NCBI GenBank assembly: GCA_024760905.1
Contig: CM045735.1
Span: 24,707,249-24,771,248, forward strand
Reading direction: 5' to 3'
Length of the DNA: 64,000 nt
Source of the DNA: Plotosus lineatus
Lineage: Eukaryota > Chordata > Actinopteri > Siluriformes > Plotosidae
Program-made: the position numbers and the translations under genes
Shown: positions 43,646 to 52,420 of the stretch, one piece after another
Layout of the letters: every line of letters starts with the position of its first letter
Position numbering within the stretch: position 1 is the stretch's first letter
The notes under the pieces: model-generated
Told to the model about the DNA's origin: nothing
Databases searched by the model: none
The model's input: the letters and a program-made list of their open reading frames with translations, nothing else

Positions 43646-44451
43646 TCCGCCAGGCATTTTTTCCCTGATTCCAACACACCAAGGTTGAAAACTGCTGAGA
43701 TAGTCACGGTTATTCATTTTTCCTCTCAGGATTTGTGCAATCCACACACAACCTTTTGTATCTGTCGCTGTGAAACTCACCTTATTTATGCAACAAACAT
43801 CCATAAAATGTAGGTGGATGTGAACATATTTGTTATTCTTCTTTTTTGGATTGAACAAAAATCTGTCATTTAGAGGGTAGTTTCATTCAACCATGTATGA
43901 CAAGTTATATCTCTATCATTACCACTGTTAAACACTATTGGCTGATGAAATTTAAGGAAAAGCATCATAATGTGATGATCGAATTCAATCCTACATTCTG
44001 TGCAAATCTGTGAACTAGTCAGGTTACAGTCACAGCTTTCTACTGTTTTATAATCATAGACAAGTTTCAAGATGAATTGGATAAGTTTAAAGTTCCACAA
44101 AAACCTTCATAATTAACATATTTTCATGGTTTTGGTGTCATTAAAAATTTTTAAAGCTCTTTCCATCCATACTGTTTATTTCGAAATTGCTTTAGTTTAG
44201 AATTGTTTTTTTTTCTCTCCACATTCTCATTTAATGCATTGATTATTTGGTGTATATACTGTACTCTATCATAAAAATGCAATACAGCATTTTAACCCCT
44301 TTTCCTATTCAAGAAGGGAATAAATTAAGGTTTAGGTATGATAGACTGCTGCAACAGTGCTTTAATGGGATGTGTGATGAGAGGTCCACTGCTCAGATGA
44401 GCTCCTGTGTAGGCATGGTCAATGCATATTGACCATGTGTATGTGTGTATG

Positions 44452-44509
<58 letters not shown>

Positions 44510-45008
44510 CATATATACTGTATATACACACACGCAAAGGTGCTTCACTCATACCCATTCACACACCTTATGTTAGCTTATTCCTACACCCCTCAAATAC
44601 GCTGCCTTTATCTGTCCAACCATTAAAATAAGGTAGAGATAAGTATTGCATTTTACACACTTTTAAAGATTTATCAAAACAGCTACATTTGTAATCGTTC
44701 AGCATTTCGCATTTTCATTTTCTTCACGGATCCAGGGTTAGCAAGCTAGCTAGTTCCAAAACATGTTAGCTGCCTGATGCCTGACCGGGAAGCTTTAGCC
44801 ATGGAGGTAAACATGACAATGGAAGAGTTCAACGCTCGCTAAATGAGAAGATATCGAAAGCAACTAAGTAAAACAACTACGTTTATATCAATTAACAAAA
44901 CTATGATACGCTGCTATCAGCTTCCAATATGACGTCAAAGTCAAACTCGGTCTGCCTCGTGTGCACAAGTAACGGTCCTACTAACAGGCCGTACAAAAAC
45001 AACATCAT
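43646..45008. other. intron 1 next to exon 1, mostly unique sequence
   Basis: Apart from a TA/GT microsatellite at 44446-44520 no repeat was recognised, and no exon-like signal beyond the clint1 donor. This 1.3 kb stretch is among the least invaded parts of the intron. Confidence 0.5.
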
Positions 45009-45014
45009 ACTCAC

Positions 45015-45055
45015 GCTTTATCCACCAGCTCCCTAACTTTCCACATATTCAGCAT
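45015..45055 (-). CDS. clint1: clint1 coding exon 1 (epsinR, start of ENTH domain)
   Basis: The minus strand encodes MLNMWKVRELVDK plus the first two bases of an Ala codon, which is the known N-terminus of clathrin interactor 1 (CLINT1, epsinR, enthoprotin). The product binds phosphoinositides and clathrin/AP-1 and acts in trafficking between the trans-Golgi network and endosomes. The exon ends in a consensus donor (GTGAGT, 45009-45014) in phase 2, and the second coding exon at 7970-8074 continues the Ala codon exactly. The start is the first ATG of this frame and matches the conserved start in vertebrates. Upstream is a transposon-poor 5' region; downstream is a 36.9 kb intron full of mobile elements. 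Seen: sequence, donor and phase. Known: family identity and role. Only 41 coding bases lie here, so the call rests on agreement with exon 2. Confidence 0.93.
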
Positions 45056-45300
45056 ATTATCACTTTACAGGGACTCTCCGTCTCAACGACGTGGGATCCA
45101 ATCAGTAAAAATCCCAGAAATTGTCTCGTATATCCGTTAGCGAAAACAGAATCCCACGAGAACCCTATCGCCTTCTATCACGGTACTAATTGGAGTACAG
45201 CGCAAGTCCGTTACCTCGGAAACACTCATTGTGCGTCATGCGGATGCGGAAGGACCGGACATATTCCCGGTAAACCTGGGAAATGTAGGTTCTTCCCAGT
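45056..45300 (-). promoter_or_regulatory. clint1: clint1 5'UTR and probable promoter
   Basis: This is the sequence immediately upstream of the clint1 start codon. It has no TATA box and is richer in CpG than its surroundings, with CpGs clustered at 45080-45260. On the minus strand it has a CRE/AP-1-like TGACGCAC at about 45231-45238 beside GC-rich sequence with a GGAAG-type ETS core. It is free of recognisable transposon sequence, which fits a housekeeping promoter kept clear of insertions. The transcription start was not determined, so where the UTR ends and the promoter begins is inferred. Confidence 0.5.
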
Positions 45301-45330
45301 AAACCTGGGAAATGTAGGTTCTCATTGAAT
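45262..45330. repeat. short tandem duplication upstream of clint1
   Basis: TAAACCTGGGAAATGTAGGTTC occurs twice in a row (unit about 33 bases) at 45272-45325, just upstream of the promoter. Confidence 0.85.
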
Positions 45331-45399
45331 CACGACACATGAACTGGAGATTGTGGTGGGAAGGTCTCCCTAATGTATAGCTGTCAACCCCTAAGATAA

Positions 45400-45505
45400 A
45401 TAAAGAGTGAGAACCAGGGGTCCAGGGTGTTCTCTGCCCTCACCCGGAGCCTCCCCGTGACCCTAATTAGGATTAAGCGGTTACAGAAAACGAATGAATG
45501 ACATT
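45400..45505 (+). mobile_element. 3' tail of a fish SINE/LINE
   Basis: GGGTCCAGGGTGTTCTCTGC, CCCGGAGCCTCCCCGTGACC and CTAATTAGGATTAAGCGGTT with ACAGAAAACGAATGAATGA is the widely shared fish tail (GATTAAGCGGTTACAGAA(AA)TGGATGG). The head is missing. Confidence 0.7.
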
Positions 45506-45580
45506 TTCTTGTACTAAATTCAGATTTTAGACACAGTTGAATGTGAGCAACCAACTTTATTTTTTGCTACATTTCGTGAA

Positions 45581-45790
45581 TTACCATCCTGAAGATGTTT
45601 TAAAATCTTTTTTCCCCAACTCAATCAGCATGGTGCAACAGCTCACAAAAGTGTTCACGCTCCCTTTGTTTTGCGGATTATTAGCAGATCTGATGTAGGT
45701 TTTTGTTTCGGGATTGCAAATTGATTCTATAGTTTCCTCAGAATTGAGTGATTCAATATCGTCCTCCAGGGTTGATCTAATGCAAAAGGT
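45581..45790 (-). CDS. candidate terminal exon of an unrecognised gene
   Basis: From a possible acceptor (CCTTTTGCATTAG ending at 45781), the minus strand stays open as STLEDDIESLNSEETIESIC then NPETKTYIRSANNPQNKGSV, NTFVSCCTMLIELGKKDFKT and SSGW, then TAA. An AATAAA signal follows about 20 bases after the stop (near 45560). The text is not one of the transposon families here, and I do not recognise it. It lies about 0.5 kb upstream of clint1 on the same strand. It could also be the end of an unrecognised transposon ORF. The upstream bases in the same frame (MYSNPTFCIR) are open too, so the acceptor is not required. Confidence 0.35.
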   Translation of the reverse strand, partial: TFCIRSTLEDDIESLNSEETIESICNPETKTYIRSANNPQNKGSVNTFVSCCTMLIELGKKDFKTSSGW

Positions 45791-46124
45791 TGGATTCGAG
45801 TACAAAAACTTTTATTCTTTTTATTTATGTTTCATGTATGGCATTTGGGAAAATGTATGGCATTTGGAAAAAACAGTTTTGTGATAACTAATTAAGTTTA
45901 ATTTTTTTTTCAGAAAAATTAAATATTAATTAATAGTAATAATAATTAATTAATTAATATACAGACGCTCCCCGACTTATGTGCATCCGTTTTACGTTTT
46001 TTTTCGATTTTATGTTCCCCCCCCCCAAAAAAAAAGTCAAAATTTGAGTTTAGACGTACCTACGTAGTATGCTGACGTAATGACGCAATGACACTATATT
46101 CATTGTTTACAAACTACAGACTGA

Positions 46125-46125
<1 letters not shown>

Positions 46126-46182
<57 letters not shown>
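46126..46182. repeat. (TA)n microsatellite
   Basis: About 28 TA units on the left of the Penelope-like fragment. Confidence 0.98.
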
Positions 46183-46183
<1 letters not shown>

Positions 46184-46185
<2 letters not shown>

Positions 46186-46294
46186 CAAAAATAAAAGGAC
46201 AGGACAAAGACTTTCTATTGAAACTCCATTTATCACTACAGATCTGTTTCGAGGGGTGGTGAAACCATCCTTCCTCGTCAGGTGATTATAGAAG

Positions 46295-46298
<4 letters not shown>
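46184..46298 (-). mobile_element. Penelope-like element terminal fragment
   Basis: A block of about 115 bases between two TA arrays. In the plus sense it contains CACTACAGATCTGTTTCGAG and CTCGTCAGGTGATTATAGAA, a form well known from the terminal repeats of animal Penelope-like elements, where the reverse strand holds a hammerhead ribozyme. No reverse transcriptase or GIY-YIG sequence is present. Confidence 0.7.
46232..46286 (-). ncRNA. candidate minimal hammerhead ribozyme (type I, Penelope-like)
   Basis: On the minus strand from 46286: ATCAC (stem I), the conserved core CTGACGA, stem II GG..TGG-loop-CCA..CC (outer GAGG with CCTC, inner TGG with CCA), the conserved GAAA, stem III CAG-AT-CTG, TA (the U-H cleavage dinucleotide), then GTGAT closing stem I with ATCAC. 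All core positions (CUGANGA, GAAA, UH) are present. A very short stem III is characteristic of Penelope-type hammerheads. Stem II has an internal bulge, so activity is uncertain. Confidence 0.65.
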
Positions 46299-46358
<60 letters not shown>

Positions 46359-46359
46359 T
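46299..46359. repeat. (TA)n microsatellite
   Basis: About 29 TA units, once interrupted by TG, on the right of the Penelope-like fragment. Confidence 0.97.
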
Positions 46360-47126
46360 CAATTATATAGCGTGTTACCTTTGTGTTAGGACGTTGTCTC
46401 TGTGATCTTTGTGTTTACACTGTTTTGCGGACTTTTGTAACCCGAAGCAAATATGGTTGGTCAGAAGTGTAAGCCGACTAGTATAGGTGCAAGTCTCATA
46501 CACAGAGATGAGTTAACTATCTGCTCAGAGCGGCACAATCTTCATATTTATTATCTTTTAGCAGAATCCTAAGACTATATACTTATTTTTATATTAATAT
46601 TCATTAGGATTTGTACTTGTTCTTTGTATGCATCTCTTGAATAAAGTTTACTAACTTATACAAAAGAAAGAACTCTCCGCTTTGCTGGGATTCACATCAG
46701 TGCAGGCTGTGGTCTAAATGAATTCAACGGCACCCTTGTGCACTTGAAAGACCAGAAGTCTGTATAACCCACAGCAAGTACACTACTTTCGGTATTGAGC
46801 GCCTCACATATTGTCAGCGTTGATTGGCTGTTTTAAGTTTCATGTAAAGTAACTCGGTATAAATAAGTAACTTATTTGAAATTAATGTTGATGTTATTTG
46901 ATATATTTGATATTATTTTACAGTGTTATTATTGTAATAATTGATTTAGGGGTGTTTTATGAGATACAGTAATGGTATTTATGGATGTATAGTACAGTAT
47001 AAGTGTCATACATCACACGTCATACGTCATACGTCACTGTAACAACTTACGTTCACTTTCAACTTATGTTTGGCTGTCCGGAACAATTTAAAAATGTAAG
47101 TCGGGGAGCGTCTGTTCATCATAAAT

Positions 47127-47350
47127 GGGCAGTGGTGGTCTAGTGGTATAAGGCGCTGTCTATCATATGAGGTTTATGTAAAAGAACAATTGCTGACTTT
47201 TGTAAAGAGTAGGCTGCATAGCTGTCAGCGTGGTTCTGTCCCTTGCTAAAGGGTTGTGTCAGGAAGTGCATCCAACATAAAAACCTAAGCCAAATCAAAC
47301 GTGCGAATCATTTGCTGTGGCGACCCCTGAAAAATGGAAAAAGCCAAAAA
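47127..47350 (+). mobile_element. tRNA-derived SINE, internally deleted, complete 3' tail
   Basis: Head GGGCAGTGGTGGTCTAGTGG (A box TGGTCTAGTGG), then a deletion removing the B box and early body, then GTAAAAGAACAATTGCTGAC, AGAGTAGGCTGCATAGCTGT and CTGTCCCTTGCTAAAGGG. From TTGTGTCAGGAAGTGCATCC to CAAATCAAACGTGC it matches the RTE 5' region, and from CATTTGCTGTGGCGACCCCT it matches the RTE 3' end. Confidence 0.85.
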
Positions 47351-47439
47351 GAAATTTCATCTCATTGCAATGAATAGACACACACAGCGAAACATTTGCT
47401 TGTATGCTGTGCATGACACAATGCATATATTTCTGTTTT

Positions 47440-47690
47440 AACTACAGGATGTAGTTCCTAGGAATTGTTGGGGTGCCAATAATTGTGCAACAGGTGATTT
47501 TATGAAAAACAATTATTTCTTAATCAGGAAACCCACCCCCCATTAAAATTCACTTGAGTTGAAGGTTACATTTTTATACAATTTTCATTGTGAGAGTATG
47601 CTTCTACAATAAAAATGTGATTTATTTTAAAGCTTTAACACATCTGAACCATGATTCCAATAATTATGGAGGACAGGGTACGTGATAAAT
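47440..47690. mobile_element. non-autonomous DNA transposon-like repeat
   Basis: AGGAATTGTTGGGGTGCCAA with TAATTGTG at the left and CCAATAATTATGGAGGACAG at the right resemble a widespread fish Tc1-type non-autonomous repeat. Exact ends were not determined. Confidence 0.5.
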
Positions 47691-47934
47691 ATCTCTGCAC
47701 TGAAAAGGTGTACAGGCTACAATTTTGGTTCCATGGCAATGCTGGGTGAAAAAAACAACACACACCCCTAAGACTCAATGCTGAAATTATATTTTATTTC
47801 CTTTCAGGAGCTTGCTGTGCTAGAGTGCATTCTAAAAAACTGAAAGTGGATTCTTTTTTCAATCATTCTGTATTCTAGGACTGAAATTTTCAATGCTGTT
47901 CAATCATTTAATGCTTGATCAATCAATAAATTCA
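47691..47934. other. no gene seen
   Basis: AT-rich sequence between repeats. Nothing supported. Confidence 0.45.
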
Positions 47935-48055
47935 TTTTCTGTAACCGCTTAATCCTAATTAGGGTCACAGGGAGGCTGGCGCCCATCCCAGTCGACTCCA
48001 GGCGAGAGCAGAGTATACCCTGGACAGCTCACCAGGCCATCGCTGGGCAGAAACA
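47935..48055 (-). mobile_element. fish SINE/LINE tail, minus strand
   Basis: In the minus sense: GGTGAGCTGTCCAGGGTATA, CTCTGCTCTCGCCTGGAGTC, GACTGGGATGGGCGCCAGCC, then TAATTAGGATTAAGCGGTTA. It is the same tail family as 45400-45505. Confidence 0.75.
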
Positions 48056-48258
48056 CATTGACTTCTTTGCAGCCTACTCTTGTCGAAAGTCAGCAATGGT
48101 TCTTTTACATGCTTCACACCATAGACAGTGAGAGAAATGGCCGGCCTTTGATAACCCAGTTGCACTGGGGGACAGTGACAACCTTGCAAAGAGTGGGACT
48201 CGAACCCCCAACCTTAGGATCAGTGATCCAGCGCCCTATACCACTAGGCCATCACTGC
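48056..48258 (-). mobile_element. tRNA-derived SINE, head and body, minus strand
   Basis: In the minus sense from 48258: GGGCAGTGATGGCCTAGTGG (A box), GGGGGTTCGAGTCCCACTCT (B box), then GTGCAACTGGGTTATCAAAG and CATGTAAAAGAACCATTGCT, ending GTAGGCTGCAAAGAAGTC. The RTE-like tail is absent; instead the copy joins the other tail family at 47935-48055 with no gap. Confidence 0.85.
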
Positions 48259-48453
48259 CCTCAATCAATAAGAAGTTATGAAAAGGGATACTTTAGCACT
48301 GTAATTGTACTTGAGACACTTGAGTAAACATATTCCCTCCAAAATATTATCATCATCAAATACAATTTATAATAAGAATCTATACCATCATCAAAAATGA
48401 AACTCTTTCTTCACAATGCACAATTAATTACTTTGAAATCATTAAATACTTAC

Positions 48454-48512
48454 ATGGGTTGGTCCATTCATTTGCACTGACTAGCACCATATAGCACAGG
48501 TTCAGTTCATAT
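48454..48512 (-). CDS. candidate internal exon of an unrecognised gene
   Basis: Minus strand: acceptor TTATTTGTTCAG, then 59 bases reading YELNLCYMVLVSANEWTNP, then donor GTAAGT. The frame is open through both borders. I do not recognise the protein. It lies 3.4 kb upstream of clint1 on the same strand, between SINEs, and is not part of a repeat family seen in this window. A chance open stretch of 19 codons is quite possible. Confidence 0.3.
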
Positions 48513-48535
48513 CTGAACAAATAATACTTTATCAG

Positions 48536-48713
48536 TTTAAGGTACAGTGGCATAGTAGTTAGCGCATCTGCCTCTGCAAGTAGGCCAAGGCATTTTGTAT
48601 GGAGTTTGCATGTTCTTCCCATATATGCGGGATTTTCCTCTGGGTATAAACCTTTCCTCCCACATGACATACACATGCATATTAGGCTAATTCAATATTC
48701 CAAATTGCCCCTT

Positions 48714-48764
<51 letters not shown>

Positions 48765-48795
48765 TGTCCCTGTGATGATTGGCAAGACCTGAATA
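48536..48795 (+). mobile_element. second fish tRNA-SINE family, with (GT)n
   Basis: Head GTACAGTGGCATAGTAGTTA with GCGCATCTGCCTCTGCAAG (A-box region; the B box has been deleted), then GGCATTTTGTATGGAGTTTG, CATGTTCTTCCCATATATGC and TTTCCTCCCACATGACATAC. A GT run (48716-48756) sits in the 3' half, and GTTGTCCCTGTGATGATTGG near the end is typical of this fish family. Confidence 0.75.
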
Positions 48796-48916
48796 TAATT
48801 AAGCGTTTTAGCAAGTGACGTAGTTACTGAGTAATATTTTATCAACTATCACATTGGTGTTAAAGTTGTCAGGCAATGAAATTGATCCTTTTCCCATTGT
48901 AAATATCAGTTATCAG

Positions 48917-51875
48917 AAATGCAGCCGCGTGGGGGGGGGGGGGGGGGGGGGGGCACAAACCAGTGTCCCAAGCCCGGATAAATGCAGACGGTTGTTTCAG
49001 GAAGGACATCCGATGTAAAACCAATGCCAAACTTGATAATGCAAATCACAAATATTACCTCCATACCGGATCGGTCGAGGCCCAGGTTAACAACGACCGC
49101 CATCAGTGCTGTTAACCAACAGGGTGCTCATGGAAATTGGACTACTGTTGGTCGAAGAAGGAGAGGCGGGAGGCATGTCCGTAGGCGGAGAGAGAAGAGG
49201 AAAGGCGTGAGTCTAGGATGGAGAGTATGGACTTTGAATGTTGGAACTATGCAAGGAAAAGCTAGAGAGCTGGCTGACATGATGCAGAGGAGGAAGGTGG
49301 ACATACTCTGTTCAGGAGACCAGGTGGAAAGGAGCAGGGTTTAAGATGTTTTATCATGGTGTGGCTGGGAAGTGAAATGGGGTAGGAGTCATCTTGAAGG
49401 AGAGGGTTGTCAGGAATGTTCTAAAAGTGAAAAGAGTGTCAGACAGAGTGATGAGTCTAGAGTTAGAAATTGAAGATGTTATGTTCAATGTTGTTAGTGC
49501 TCATGTCCCACAGGCAGGGTGTGAGCTAGAACAGAAGGAGAGATTCTGGAGTGAGTTAGATGAAGTGATGCAGAGTACCCCCAGAGGTGAAAGAGTGGTC
49601 ATTGGTGCAGACTTCAATGGACATGGTGCAGGCAACAGAGGGGACGAGGAAGTGATGGGAAGGTTTAGTATCCAGTACAAGAACACAGAAGGACAGATGT
49701 TGATAGATTTTGCAAAAAGGATGGAAATGGCTGTGGTGAATACTTTCTTCCAGAAGAGATAGGAGCATTGGATGACTTATAAAAGCGGAGGTTGGAGCAC
49801 ACAGGTAGACTACATCTTGTGTAGACGATGCAGTTTGAAGGAAATCAGTGACTGCAAAGTAGTAGTGGGTTAGGGTGTTGCCAACCAGCATAGGATGGTG
49901 GTGTGCAGGATGACGCTGATGGTGAGGAAGGTGAAGAAGGCAAAGGCAGAGCAGAAGGCCAAGTGGTGGAAGCTGAAAAAGGAAGAGTGTCGTGTTGTCT
50001 TCAAGGAGGAGTTGAAACAGGTTTTGGGTGGTCAGGAAGTGCTTCCAGATGACTGGACAACTACAGCTAATGTGATCAGGGAGACAGGAAGGAGAGTACT
50101 TCGTGTGTCCTCTGGAAGACAGTAGATAAGGAGACTTGGTGGTGGAATGAGAAAGTGCAGGAGTGTGTACAAAGGAAGAGGTTAGCTAAGAAGAAATGGG
50201 ACATTGAGAGGACCGAAGACAGTAAACAGGAGCACAGGGAGACACAGCGTAAAGCGAAAGTCAAAGGCCAAACAGAGGGCGTATGATGACTTGTATGCTA
50301 GGTTGGACAATAAGGAGGGAGAAAATGATTTATACAGGTTGGCACAGCAGAGAAATAGCGATGGGAAGGATGTGCAGCAAGTTAGATTGATAAAGGACAG
50401 AGAGGGAAATGTATTGACTGATGACAGAAGTGTGCTGGGAAGATGGAAAGAGTACTTTGAAGAGCTGATGAATGAGGAAAATGAGAGAGAGAAAAAGTAG
50501 AAAAGGTGACTGTTGAGGTGCAGAAAGTAGCAAAGATTAGTAAGGGTGAAGTGAGGAAAGCACTGAAGAGGATGAAGAATGGAAAGGCAGTCGGTCCTGA
50601 TGGTATACCTCCACATGTGGAGAAAATGTGGTGGTGCCCATTTTTACGAACAAGGGAGACGTGCAGAGTTGTGGCAACTACAGAGAGATAAAGTTGATGA
50701 GCCATACGATGAAGTTATGGGAAAGAATAGTGGAAGCTAGACTAAGGGCAGAGGTCAGCATTTGTGAACAACAGTTTGGTTTCATGCCAAGAAAGAGCAC
50801 CACAGATGCAGTGTTTGCTTTGAGGATGTTAATAGAGAAGCACAGAGAAGCTCAGAGGGAGCTGCAATGTGCCTTTGTGGATCTGGAGAAAGCATATGAC
50901 AGGGTGCCGATAGTGGAACTGTGGTATTGCATGAGGAAGTCTGGAGTGGCAGAGAAGTATGTTAGAGTGGTGCAGGACATGTATGAGAAATGTAAGACAG
51001 TGGTGAGGTGTGCTGTTGGTGTGACAGAAGAGTTCAAGGTGGAGGTGGGACTACATCAAGTATCAGCTCTGAGCCCCTTCTTGTTTGTTATGGTGATGGA
51101 CAGGCTGCACAAGATTCCCCATGGACTATGATGTTTGCAGATGACATTGTGATCTGTAGTGAGAGCAGAGAACAAGTGGATGAAAATCTAGAGAGGTGGA
51201 GGTATGCCTTGGAAAGGAGAGGAATGAAGGTTAGCCTCAGTAAGTCAGAATACATGTATGTGAATGAGAAGGACACAAGAGGAACGGTGAGGTTTCAGGG
51301 AGCAGAGATAAGGAAGGTGGAGGATTTTAAGTACTTAGGGTTGGAGAAAAGTGTCCGGTGTGATGTGTGATAGAAGACTATCAGCAAGAATGAAGGGGAA
51401 AGGGTATAAGACGGTGATGAGGCCAGCGATGTTGTCTGGATTAGAAACAGCGGCACTGAGGAAAACAGGAGGCAGAGGTGGAGGTAGCGTAGTGGAAAAT
51501 GTTGAGGTTCTCTCTGGGAGTAACGAGGATGGATGGGATCAGAAATGAGTACATCAGAGGGACAGCCCATGTAAGATGTTTTGGAGACGAAGTCAGAGAG
51601 GCTCGATTGAGATGGTTTGGACATGGACAGAGAAGGGATAGTGAATACAGTATATTGGTAGTAGGATGCTGAGGTTGGAACTACCAGGCAGAAGGCCTTG
51701 GAGAGAGACCAAAGAAGAGATTTATGGATGTGGTGAAGGAAGACATGAAGGTCGTTGGCATAAGAGAAGAAGACACAGAGGACAGGGTGAGATGGAGGCA
51801 GATGATTTGCTGTGGCGACCCCTGAAGGGAGTAGCCAAAAGGAAAAGAAGAAGAAAGGCAGATGTTGGCAGACTT
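48917..51875 (+). mobile_element. RTE copy, near full length, plus strand
   Basis: Begins ATGCAGCCGCGTGGGG (5' terminus with an expanded G-run, 48930-48953), 5' region GGTTGTTTCAGGAAGGACAT, GATCGGTCGAGGCCCAGG, then the coding region, and ends CTGTGGCGACCCCTGAAGGG, AGTAGCCAAAAGGAAAAGAA. A deletion near 51340 removes about 20 codons of the tail (from KYLG to GLEKSV). Several frameshifts occur. Confidence 0.88.
49205..51790 (+). pseudogene. RTE endonuclease-reverse transcriptase (broken)
   Basis: Endonuclease: SLGWRVWTLNVGTMQGKARE (49208), then after a frameshift SLELEIEDVMFNVVSAHVPQ and GERVVIGADFNGHGAGNRG, where the catalytic DFN is intact but a Val of GHVG is lost. Linker: MVRKVKKAKAEQKAKWWKLK (49920), ARLDNKEGENDLYRLAQQRN (50310). 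[17 protein letters not shown] (50565), [20 protein letters not shown] (50770), [11 protein letters not shown] (50876), [20 protein letters not shown] (the usual QGS is QVS), and [20 protein letters not shown] (51127). Tail fragments extend to about 51790. Stops at 49760 and 50126, among others, break the frame. Confidence 0.85.
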
Positions 51876-52287
51876 GAAAAGTGACAGTATCTGTATCAAA
51901 GTACTCTTTGACTATGTTTTAGAACCGTTCCCGTCTAATCCTCTTGTGTGTATGTTTACAATTCCTTCAGCAAAATGTTGAATGCTTTATACCAAAGTAT
52001 TAAAATGGGATTTGAAGTGACACACTGCTGAAGGAAAACGAGCAGTGTGAGGGCAGGGAGGTGACACAGAAGATTGCTATTGTTTGACACATTTAATGCT
52101 GGCTGGGTTTCCTAACCAGGTTCTCTCTATTAATTATGTACAGTGAACTATTTGTGAAAATTACACATTTAAATTTAAGTAATGTAATTTAATTAGAAAA
52201 TTAGGTATTATTCTTCTGGTACTGAACTCTTATATACACTATCTGTTATGGAACAACATGTCCTATTCATTAAGCCGAGTTACACAC
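51876..52287. other. no gene seen
   Basis: Single-copy-looking, AT-rich. No supported feature. Confidence 0.45.
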
Positions 52288-52420
52288 CTGGCGCTCCATG
52301 GCATTTTACTGTTCTTGTACTTTCCATAGAGTGCAACCTTACAATGCCAAGATAGAAGCGATGGGGTTGCAGCTCCACACATCGCCCCCATACCAGGATA
52401 TGATCCAACATATCCACTGT
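52288..52420 (-). CDS. candidate internal exon of an unrecognised gene
   Basis: Minus strand: acceptor-like TTTTCATGTGTAG, then 133 bases open in frame as TVDMLDHILVWGRCVELQPH then RFYLGIVRLHSMESTRTVKC and HGAPG, then donor GTGTGT. In this frame a stop codon lies exactly in the acceptor (TAG) and another just after the donor, so the open part fills the interval. A second frame is also open, so coding is not proven. No family is recognised. Confidence 0.25.

Larger units (their letters stand above)
8075..45014 (-). other. clint1: clint1 intron 1 (about 36.9 kb, transposon-filled)
   Basis: This interval is bounded by the exon 1 donor and the exon 2 acceptor in matching phase. It contains several RTE copies, at least two other LINE lineages, a Tc1 element, multiple pogo/Tigger-like and hAT elements, tRNA-SINEs and microsatellites, listed separately. 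No additional exon with clint1 homology was recognised inside it. RTE copies occur in both orientations: 18221-21135 is sense to clint1 and 28293-30530 is antisense. Confidence 0.85.
45962..47114. mobile_element. DNA transposon with CAGACGCTCCCCGACTTA terminal repeats
   Basis: Left end CAGACGCTCCCCGACTTA (45962-45979) and right end TAAGTCGGGGAGCGTCTG (47097-47114) are perfect inverted repeats of 18 bases. The flanks are TA (left) and TT (right), so a TA duplication is possible with one change. The right 260 bases match the start of the element at 37272. Inside are two TA arrays and a Penelope-like fragment, both likely later arrivals. Confidence 0.8.

Noticed and set aside
44810..44845. Plus-strand ATG near clint1 exon 1 (MEVNMTMEEFNAR) as a divergent gene start
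   Set aside because: Stops after 13 codons and no donor follows; it lies inside clint1 intron 1.
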